Of a stretch of 64,000 nucleotides of DNA, positions 26,164-33,659 are shown piece by piece. Under the pieces are notes generated by a model that had not been told where the DNA came from, searched no databases, and worked only from the letters and a program-made list of their open reading frames with translations. The position numbers and the translations under genes are program-made. Location: assembly GCF_001562275.1 (NCBI RefSeq), contig NZ_CP014304.1, forward strand, positions 4,278,001-4,342,000, given 5' to 3'. The stretch comes from Hymenobacter sp. PAMC 26628 (GTDB lineage Bacteria > Bacteroidota > Bacteroidia > Cytophagales > Hymenobacteraceae). Position 1 is the first letter of the stretch. Each line of letters starts with the position of its first letter.

Positions 26164-27027
26164 CTATGCCGTTTTGATTTTATCCAGCGCCGCCATGTCT
26201 TCCGAAGACAGCTGAATGTCAGCGGTTTTCATATTCTCCTCCAGGTGCTTCACCTTCGAGGTGCCGGGGATGAGCAGGATGTTGGGCGAATGGTGCAGCA
26301 GCCAGCTCAGGGCAATTTGCTGCTGGGTGGCGCCGTGTTTTTTAGCGATTTGGTCGAGGGCCGCCAGGGCCTCCTTGTTGCCGCCCGAGAGTGGGAACCA
26401 CGGAATGAAGGCCATATTCTGCTCGCGGGTGTAGTCGAGCACCGGCTCCCACTTGCGGTTGTCAACGGAGTACATGTTCTGCACCGACACGATTTCCACA
26501 AACTCCTGGGCCTTTTTGATCTGGTCCACATCCACTTCCGACAGGCCGATGTGCTTGATGTAGCCGTCTTGCTGGGCCTTTTGCAGGAACTTCAGCGTGT
26601 CTTCAAACGGCACGTTGGGGTCCACGCGGTGCAGCTGGTACAAGTCAATCTGGTCGAGCTTCAGGCGCTTGAGGCTGCCGTGCAGCACGTCTTCCAGGTG
26701 CTTGGGGCTGGCATCGACGGGCCACTGGTTGGGGCCCGTGCGCAGCAGTCCGCCCTTCGTGCCGATGACGAGGCCCTTGGCGTAGGGGTGCAGTGCCTCG
26801 GCAATCAGCTCTTCCGACACGTTGGGGCCGTAGCTGTCGGCGGTGTCAATGAAGTTCACGCCCAGCTCCACGGCCCTTTGCAGCACGCGGATGGACTCGT
26901 CGTGGTCGGCCGGGGCCCCCCAAATGCCTTCGCCGGTAATGCGCATGGCCCCGTAGCCGAGGCGGTTCACGGTGAGGTCGCCGCCGATGGTGAACGTGGC
27001 GGGGTAAGTTGCGGTGGTAGCTGCCAT
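26164..27027 (-). CDS. Aldo/keto reductase
   Basis: The 287-residue product has the NADPH-dependent aldo/keto reductase tetrad: Asp61 and Tyr66 in FIDTADSYG, Lys91 in IGTKGG and His133 in YQLHRVDP. A late cofactor segment IPGTSKVKHLEEN is also typical. It reduces carbonyl compounds to alcohols; substrate unknown, and the closest bacterial types are general stress or detoxification reductases. It is a single gene on the minus strand downstream of dxs in the same direction, separated by about 215 bases in which only the dxs hairpin was seen. Confidence 0.92.
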   Translation of the reverse strand: MAATTATYPATFTIGGDLTVNRLGYGAMRITGEGIWGAPADHDESIRVLQRAVELGVNFIDTADSYGPNVSEELIAEALHPYAKGLVIGTKGGLLRTGPNQWPVDASPKHLEDVLHGSLKRLKLDQIDLYQLHRVDPNVPFEDTLKFLQKAQQDGYIKHIGLSEVDVDQIKKAQEFVEIVSVQNMYSVDNRKWEPVLDYTREQNMAFIPWFPLSGGNKEALAALDQIAKKHGATQQQIALSWLLHHSPNILLIPGTSKVKHLEENMKTADIQLSSEDMAALDKIKTA

Positions 27028-27192
27028 TGCTAAATTGCTTAAAGTGAACGCGGCCGGCCGGGTGTGGCCGGGGCATTCAGTTAAGACGTTTTCGGGGCTG
27101 CTATTGTTTTATCTTTTGCGTTTCAGGCCAGCCACGCCGGGGCCCTGCGCATTAAGCCTGTGCATTTCGTTCGCTACACTTTAAACATGAAC

Positions 27193-27222
27193 AGGGCCCC
27201 GCAGCATCCGCCGCGGGGCCCT
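27193..27222 (-). terminator. GC-rich hairpin after dxs
   Basis: AGGGCCCCGC at 27193-27202 pairs perfectly with GCGGGGCCCT at 27213-27222. It lies 20 bases past the dxs stop on the transcribed strand. There is no strong T run, so it may be a pause or RNA-stabilising structure rather than a full terminator. Confidence 0.55.
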
Positions 27223-27242
27223 CTCCTATTTCAAAAACCCAA

Positions 27243-29183
27243 TTACCGCAGCGCCAGCGCCGCATCCGGCACCTTGGCGGCCATTTCGCGCACGGCCTGC
27301 GCGATGCCGGCGGCGTCGAAGCCGCACTCTTTGTAGAGCTGGTCCTGGGTGCCGTGCTCCACCACGCGGTCGGGAATGCCGAGGCGGCGCAGGGGCAAGT
27401 GCTGCCCGTTGTCGGCCAGGAACTCGAGCACCGCCGAGCCGAAGCCGCCGGGCAGGCAGCCGTCCTCTACCGTCACGATGGCGCGGTAGCGACGGGCCAC
27501 GGCCAGCAGCATTTCCTCATCGAGCGGCTTGCAGAAGCGCAGGTCGTAGTGGCCCACGTCGAGGCCCTCGGCGGCGAGGGCGGCGGTGGCCTTCACGGCG
27601 TAGTTGCCGATGTGGCCGATGGTGAGGATAGCCACGCCGCCGGCCTCGCCCTTGTGCACCACGCGGCCCGTGCCCACGGCCACGCGCTGGAGCGGCGTGC
27701 GCCAAGCGGGCATCACGCCCTCGCCGCGCGGGTAGCGGATGCTGAAGGGCCCCGCGTTTTCGGGCAGCTGGGCGGTGTACATCAGGTTGCGCAGCTCCTG
27801 CTCGTTCATGGGCGCGGCCACCACGATGTTGGGAACGCAGCGCATGAAAGCCAAATCGTAGCAGCCGTGGTGCGTGGGACCGTCGGCCCCGGCTAAGCCG
27901 GCCCGGTCAAGGCAGAACACCACGTGCAGGTTTTGCAGGGCCACGTCGTGGATCACCTGGTCGTAGCCCCGCTGCATGAACGAGGAGTAGATGTTGCAGA
28001 ACGGCACCAGCCCTTGCGTGGCCAGGCCGGCCGAAAACGTCACGGCGTGTTGCTCGGCAATGCCCACGTCGAAGGCGCGGGTGGGCATGGCGGCCATCAT
28101 AATGTTCAGCGACGAGCCCGAAGGCATGGCCGGCGTCACGCCCATGATTTTGTCGTTGGCCTCGGCCAGCTCCACCAGCGTGTGGCCGAACACATCCTGG
28201 TACTTGGGCGGCTGCGGCTTATCAGGAATTTTGGTAAAAATCTCGCCCGTAATCTTGTCGAACAAGCCCGGCGCGTGCCACAGCGTCTGGTCCTTCTCGG
28301 CCAGCGCATAGCCCTTGCCCTTCACCGTCACGCAGTGCAGCAGCTTGGGGCCCGGGATGGCCTTGAGGTCGTTGAGCACCGCCACTAAGTGCTGCACATC
28401 GTGGCCGTCGACGGGCCCGAAGTAGCGGAAGTTGAGGGCCTCGAACAGGTTGCTCTGCTTCATGAGGGTCGCCTTCATAGCGGCCTCTACTTTGCGGGCA
28501 ATCTGCTGCGGGTTGGGGCCAAACTTACTGAGCTTACCCAGCACGTTCCACAGCTCGTCGCGCACTTTGTTGTAGGTGCGCGAGGTGGTGATGTCGGTCA
28601 GGTATTCCTTGAGGGCCCCCACGTTGGGGTCGATGCTCATGCAGTTGTCGTTGAGCACGACAATCATGTTGTTGTTCAGGGCCCCGGCCTGGTTCAGGGC
28701 CTCGAAGCTCATGCCGGCCGTCATGGCGCCGTCGCCAATCACGGCAATGTGCTGGCGGTCAAACTCTTTTTTATAATCCGAGGCTACCGCCATGCCCAGC
28801 GCCGCCCCGATGCTGGTGCTGCTGTGGCCCACCCCAAAGGCATCGTAGGGGCTTTCCGACATCTTGGGGAAGCCCGACATGCCGCCGTAGCGCCGGTTGG
28901 TGGGGAACCGTTCGCGCCGGCCGGTCAGGATTTTGTGGCCGTAGGCCTGGTGGCCCACGTCCCAGACAAGCTGGTCGTAGGGCGTATTGAAGACATAGTG
29001 CAACGCCACCGACAGCTCGACCACGCCCAGCGAGGCCCCGAAGTGCCCGCCGTAGATGCTCACCGTGTCGATGATGAACTCGCGCAGCTCGGTGCTGACT
29101 TGCACCAACTGCTCGGGGGCGAGCTTTTTGAGGTCGTCGGGCGAATTTATCGCCGCTAGGAGCGGGCCGGGTTCAACTGTCAT
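27243..29183 (-). CDS. dxs: 1-deoxy-D-xylulose-5-phosphate synthase
   Basis: The 646-residue enzyme condenses pyruvate and glyceraldehyde 3-phosphate with thiamine diphosphate, the first step of the non-mevalonate isoprenoid pathway. Landmarks are DVGHQAYGHKILTGRR, the GHSSTSIGAALGMA region, the thiamine-binding IGDGAMTAG...NDNCMSI, VTFSAGLATQGLVPF in the transketolase-like domain and DGPTHHGCYDLA. The start at 29183 (MTVEPGPLLAAI) is the usual one. Length and motif order are normal for the family. The large outer-membrane protein gene is divergent from it. Confidence 0.96.
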   Translation of the reverse strand: MTVEPGPLLAAINSPDDLKKLAPEQLVQVSTELREFIIDTVSIYGGHFGASLGVVELSVALHYVFNTPYDQLVWDVGHQAYGHKILTGRRERFPTNRRYGGMSGFPKMSESPYDAFGVGHSSTSIGAALGMAVASDYKKEFDRQHIAVIGDGAMTAGMSFEALNQAGALNNNMIVVLNDNCMSIDPNVGALKEYLTDITTSRTYNKVRDELWNVLGKLSKFGPNPQQIARKVEAAMKATLMKQSNLFEALNFRYFGPVDGHDVQHLVAVLNDLKAIPGPKLLHCVTVKGKGYALAEKDQTLWHAPGLFDKITGEIFTKIPDKPQPPKYQDVFGHTLVELAEANDKIMGVTPAMPSGSSLNIMMAAMPTRAFDVGIAEQHAVTFSAGLATQGLVPFCNIYSSFMQRGYDQVIHDVALQNLHVVFCLDRAGLAGADGPTHHGCYDLAFMRCVPNIVVAAPMNEQELRNLMYTAQLPENAGPFSIRYPRGEGVMPAWRTPLQRVAVGTGRVVHKGEAGGVAILTIGHIGNYAVKATAALAAEGLDVGHYDLRFCKPLDEEMLLAVARRYRAIVTVEDGCLPGGFGSAVLEFLADNGQHLPLRRLGIPDRVVEHGTQDQLYKECGFDAAGIAQAVREMAAKVPDAALALR

Positions 29184-29422
29184 CAGGGGCAAGCGTCGGA
29201 GTGGGAGGCGGTAAGCAACCGCTGGGCCCGCAAAAAGATTGGCCGGCCGGCAGTAAAGATACACCGGGGCCGGACGAGCAGTTGCGGCCCTTCGCAACAA
29301 TTGGCCCAAAAACTGGTCTACGTCGGGACAAAGGGACTCTTGGTCGGGGATTCACAGAAAAAACTGGGACCGGTGCAACCTTTTGCCGCCAAATACGCAC
29401 TTTGGGGGCTACCCTAAAATAT

Positions 29423-32392
29423 ATGCAACCAAGAATTCTTACCTCTACCCTGCTATTAGCCACGGCTTTAGCAGGCTCTATTTCTTCTGGCCGCGGCCAG
29501 CAAGCTCCCGCCCGCCCAGCCCTGCCCGGGGCCCCCACCCGCGTGGCGGGCCGCATCACGGGCACCGTAACAGATGGCGCCAACGGCAAACCCGTGTCGT
29601 ACGCCTCGGTGGCGGTGTTGAACGCCGCCGGCACCCCCGTGAACGGGGGCGTGTGCGGCGACGACGGCCGGTTTGTGCTGCCCGGCATTCCGCCCGGCAC
29701 CTACACCATCAAGGTTAGCTTTCTGGGCTACCAGGACGTGACCCGCCCGGGCGTGGTGGTGCCCGCGGACGGCGGTGCGGTGGCCCTGGGCACCCTGCCC
29801 ATGGCGGCCTCGGCCCAGAAGCTGGGCGAAGTGGTGGTAGTGGCCCAAAAGCCGCTGATTGAGGAAAAGGTGGACCGTACCGTGTACAACGCCGAGAACG
29901 ACCAGACCACCCGCGGCGGCGACGCCACCGATGTACTCAAGCGCGTGCCGCTGCTGAGCGTGGACCTCGACGGCAACGTGAGCCTGCGCGGCTCCAGCAA
30001 CATCCGGGTGCTCATCAACAACAAGCCCAGCACGATTGCCGCCAACAGCATCGCCGACGCGCTGAAGCAGATTCCGGCCGATCAGATCAAGAGCGTGGAG
30101 GTGATTACCTCGCCCTCCGCCAAGTACGACGCCGAAGGCTCGGGCGGCATCATCAACATCGTCACCAAGCAGAACAACCTGCGCGGGGGCCAGCTCGGCG
30201 CCGACCTTAGCGTGGGCACCCGCTCGGCTAACCTGGGCCTGAACGGCAGCTACCGCACCGGCAAAATGGGCTTCTCGCTCGGCGGCTTTGGGCGGGCCGG
30301 CTACAACACGCCCGGCAGCTTCGAAAACAATCAAACGACCTACAACACGGACGGCACCCGGCAATCGACGACCCGGCAGGCAGCCGACACGCGGCAGAAC
30401 CAGGTGTTTGGGCGCTACACCCTGGGCTGGGACTACGACATCGACAAACACAATTCGCTGGCCGCCTCCGTGGCCTACGGCACGCGCAACGCCACCAACT
30501 ACCAGGACGCGCTGGCCACCGCCACGAGCCTGACGTTGGCCGGCACGACCGCCAACACGCTGCGTAACGTGAAGACCACCGACCAGTCGGGCACGGTGGA
30601 CGCCAGCCTGAACTACACCCACACCTACGAAGTGGAGCAGCGCGAATTCAGCGTGCTGACGCTCTTCAGCCGCAACAACCGTACTTATAATTTCAACAAC
30701 GACATTTACTCGGCGAGCGATGGCCGCACGGGCACCTTGGGCAACGACAACCTAAGCTCAAACCAGGAGCTGACGGCCCAGCTGGACTACCAGACGCCAA
30801 CGGCCAAGAACCAGCTGCTAGAGTTCGGGGTGAAGGACATCAAGCGCACCGTCAACAGCGACTATTCTTATTCGACCACCGTGCCGCAGGGCACTACGCA
30901 GCCCAACAATTCTTTTAATTACAACCAGAACGTGGCTTCGGGCTACGTGGCCTACACCATCGGCCTGCCCAAGGGCTTCACCCTGAAGCCGGGCGTGCGT
31001 TTCGAGTACACCACCATCACGGCGGACTTTGGCCAGGGCCCGCTGGCTGAGATTCCGAACTACGGCGTGACGGTGCCCAGCGTGAACCTCTCGCGCAAAC
31101 TCGCCAACGGCAACGTGCTGAAGCTGGCCTACAACCGTCGCATCCAGCGCCCGTCGCTGCAGTTCCTGAACCCCAACGTGCAGGCCTCCAACCCGCTGAT
31201 TCAGACCCAGGGCAACCCCGAGTTGCGGCCCGAGTACACCAATAACTACGAGCTGGGCTACAGCACGGCGCTCAAGGGGGCCAACCTGAACTTCTCGGGC
31301 TTCATGCGCAACACCACCGGCTCCATCCAGTCGGTGCGCTCGCCCATCGACGCGGTGATCACGCCGCTGGGCCTCACCTACTACCCGGGGGCCGTGTACG
31401 TCACCTACCAAAACATCGGCAAGGAAGACGCCTACGGTGGGAGCGTGTTCGTGAGCAAAAACTCGGGCAGCAAGTTCAGCCTCAACGGCGGGGTGGACAC
31501 CTACTACGCCGTGCTAAACAACCAGATTGCCGACGCCAACTACACCGCCAAGAACGAAGGCTTCGTGGTGAGCGGCCGCTTGTTTGGCTCCTACGCCCTC
31601 ACCAAGGTGTGGGGCTTGCAGGCGTTTGCCTTCTACCGCGGGCGGCAAGTGCAGCTGCAAGGCACGCAAAGCGGTTTTGGGGTGTACAGCCTGAGCGTGA
31701 AGCGCGACTTCGCCGAGAAGAAGGGCAGCTTCGGCATCGGGGCGGAGAACTTCTTCACGAATTCCATCAACATCCGCAACGATATTTCCAGCCCCTTGCT
31801 CACGCAGAACAGCACCAACGTGCTGCACAACATGAGCTTTAAGGTGAACATGAGCTACCGCATCGGCAAGCTGACGGTGGACCAGCGCCCCCGCAACCGC
31901 AAGGGCGTGAACAACGACGACCTGAAAGAAGGCGGCGACAACGGCGGCGGCGGCGACGCAGGAGCTGGAGCCGGCGGCCAAGGCGGTGGCGGCGGTGGCC
32001 AGGGCGGTGGCGGCGCTCGCCAGGGCGGCGGGCGCCCCGCCGGGGCAGCTGGGGCCCCCGGGGCCCGCCCGGCCACGGCCGCCCCCCGCGCCGATACCAC
32101 GCGCACAGCCCCGGCCGGGGCCCCCGCCACTGGCGCAGTGCAGCCCGACGGCACCGTGGCGCCCGCTGCCACGCCGGCCCTCATCCCCGGCGCGGGCACG
32201 CCCACCGGCCTGCCCGCCGCCCCCGACCCCGCCAACGCGCCCGTGCCCGCCACCGCGGCCCCGGCCGACAGCTCGGCCACCAAGGCTAAAGCGCCAGCCA
32301 CGAAGTCCACCGTGCCGGTGGGCACGCCTTCGCCGGGCACTACGTCGCCGGGCGGCATCACGCCGGCCGGTAGCCCCGGCGGGCGGCCGTAG
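29423..32392 (+). CDS. CarboxypepD-type TonB-receptor-like outer-membrane barrel with low-complexity tail
   Basis: The product is 989 residues. A signal peptide is followed by a carboxypeptidase-regulatory-like domain (GRITGTVTDGANGKPVSYAS), a plug-like domain (VDRTVYNAENDQTTRGGDAT...VLKRVPLLSVDLDGNVSLRG, SAKYDAEGSGGIINIVTKQN) and a long beta-barrel ending near FKVNMSYRIGKLTVDQR. This is the outer-membrane beta-barrel family seen with SusC-like receptors. From about residue 836 there is a tail of some 150 residues made of Gly, Ala, Pro and Thr (31931-32389), which would follow the barrel and face the periplasm or outside; this is unusual. Substrate unknown. Confidence 0.85.
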   Translation: MQPRILTSTLLLATALAGSISSGRGQQAPARPALPGAPTRVAGRITGTVTDGANGKPVSYASVAVLNAAGTPVNGGVCGDDGRFVLPGIPPGTYTIKVSFLGYQDVTRPGVVVPADGGAVALGTLPMAASAQKLGEVVVVAQKPLIEEKVDRTVYNAENDQTTRGGDATDVLKRVPLLSVDLDGNVSLRGSSNIRVLINNKPSTIAANSIADALKQIPADQIKSVEVITSPSAKYDAEGSGGIINIVTKQNNLRGGQLGADLSVGTRSANLGLNGSYRTGKMGFSLGGFGRAGYNTPGSFENNQTTYNTDGTRQSTTRQAADTRQNQVFGRYTLGWDYDIDKHNSLAASVAYGTRNATNYQDALATATSLTLAGTTANTLRNVKTTDQSGTVDASLNYTHTYEVEQREFSVLTLFSRNNRTYNFNNDIYSASDGRTGTLGNDNLSSNQELTAQLDYQTPTAKNQLLEFGVKDIKRTVNSDYSYSTTVPQGTTQPNNSFNYNQNVASGYVAYTIGLPKGFTLKPGVRFEYTTITADFGQGPLAEIPNYGVTVPSVNLSRKLANGNVLKLAYNRRIQRPSLQFLNPNVQASNPLIQTQGNPELRPEYTNNYELGYSTALKGANLNFSGFMRNTTGSIQSVRSPIDAVITPLGLTYYPGAVYVTYQNIGKEDAYGGSVFVSKNSGSKFSLNGGVDTYYAVLNNQIADANYTAKNEGFVVSGRLFGSYALTKVWGLQAFAFYRGRQVQLQGTQSGFGVYSLSVKRDFAEKKGSFGIGAENFFTNSINIRNDISSPLLTQNSTNVLHNMSFKVNMSYRIGKLTVDQRPRNRKGVNNDDLKEGGDNGGGGDAGAGAGGQGGGGGGQGGGGARQGGGRPAGAAGAPGARPATAAPRADTTRTAPAGAPATGAVQPDGTVAPAATPALIPGAGTPTGLPAAPDPANAPVPATAAPADSSATKAKAPATKSTVPVGTPSPGTTSPGGITPAGSPGGRP

Positions 32393-32549
32393 GTGGCAGG
32401 GCCCCCGCCGGTTGGGGCCCGCCAAGGCTTCGCTAATGCTTTTGCCAACGCCCCGCTGCGCCCGTCGCCGCGGGGCGTTTTGCGTAGGAGTGGCGGGTGG
32501 GGCCCCGCCCGGTGGGCGGCCGTACTTTTACCCGGCCTTTCCCGTACCT

Positions 32550-33659
32550 ATGCCCCTCTCCCCTCCCTCGCCCCCATCCGCCGGCCCCGCCGCCGACCAG
32601 GACGCCGCCTTGCTGCGGCAGCTGCGGCCGTCGCGCATTGTGGTGCCGGCCCTGATTGGGCTGGGCGTGGTGGCCATCCTGTTCTGGCGCTCCTACAAGC
32701 CCGGCGACCTGGCCCCGCTGCTCGACGCCAAGTGGGAGTGGCTGCTCGTGACCTTGCTCGTGCTCTGGGCCCGCGACCTGGGCTACATCTACCGCATCCG
32801 CCACATCACGGAGCGGGCCCTGAGCTGGCAGCAGTCGTTCGGCGTGATTGTGGTGTGGGAGTTTGCCTCGTGCGTGCTGCCCTCGGCGGCGGGCGGCACG
32901 GCGGCGGCCCCCATCATCCTTACCCACACGGGCATTCCGCTGGGCAAGTCGCTGGCCTACACGCTCGTTACGGCCCTGCTCGACAACCTGTACTACGTGC
33001 TGATGGTGCCGCTGGTGGTGACCCTGGCCGGCGCGGGGCTGTACCCGCACGGGCTGCAGTCGGCGTTTGTGCAAACGCTGCGGGTGCTGTTTGTGGTGAG
33101 CTACGTAGCCGTGTCGGCCTACGCCGGGCTGCTGCTCTACGCGCTGCTCGTGAACCCGCGCTCGGTGCGGCGGCTGCTGGTGCGCCTGGCCTCGGTACGC
33201 GGGCTGCGGCGATTCCGGCGGCTGGCCTACCGGCAGGGCCAGGAAATGGTGAACGCCTCCCACCACCTGCGCGGCGCGGGGCCCCTGTACTGGTGGCGCG
33301 CCTGCCTGAGCACGGCCTTCGTGTGGACGGCCCGCTACGCCGTCATCGGCTGCCTCATTGCCGCCTTCACGCCCATGGCCACGAGCACGTTCCTGTTCAT
33401 TTTCGCCCGCAACATTACCTATAAGGTGGTGCTGCTGCTGGCCATTACGCCGGGCGGCGCGGGCATTGCCGAGGGGGCATTTCCCACATTTTTCGGCCAC
33501 TTCATCGGCACCGCCACCATGACGAGCTTCCTCGTACTGCTTTACCGCATCGTCACGTACTACTTCTACTTGGCGCTGGGCGTGGCCTACCTGCCGCGCT
33601 GGCTGGCGCGGGTGTTCGGCCCACGCCCAGCCGCGGGTGGGGCCCCTATGGCCGAGTAG
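32550..33659 (+). CDS. Flippase-like integral membrane protein (lysylphosphatidylglycerol synthase TM family)
   Basis: The product is 369 residues with about eight transmembrane segments. It matches the membrane domain family shared by MprF-type lysylphosphatidylglycerol flippases: WEFASCVLPSAAGGTAAAPI, then KVVLLLAITPGGAGIAEGAF. The soluble aminoacyl-transfer domain of MprF is absent. These proteins are thought to move lipids between leaflets. The ATG at 32550 is chosen; the frame upstream is only the shadow of the barrel gene tail. Its last 14 bases overlap the stop region of the convergent esterase-fusion gene. Confidence 0.83.
   Translation: MPLSPPSPPSAGPAADQDAALLRQLRPSRIVVPALIGLGVVAILFWRSYKPGDLAPLLDAKWEWLLVTLLVLWARDLGYIYRIRHITERALSWQQSFGVIVVWEFASCVLPSAAGGTAAAPIILTHTGIPLGKSLAYTLVTALLDNLYYVLMVPLVVTLAGAGLYPHGLQSAFVQTLRVLFVVSYVAVSAYAGLLLYALLVNPRSVRRLLVRLASVRGLRRFRRLAYRQGQEMVNASHHLRGAGPLYWWRACLSTAFVWTARYAVIGCLIAAFTPMATSTFLFIFARNITYKVVLLLAITPGGAGIAEGAFPTFFGHFIGTATMTSFLVLLYRIVTYYFYLALGVAYLPRWLARVFGPRPAAGGAPMAE

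Noticed and set aside
32393..32549. Separate small gene between the barrel and the flippase
   Set aside because: Only short frames and a GC hairpin were seen.
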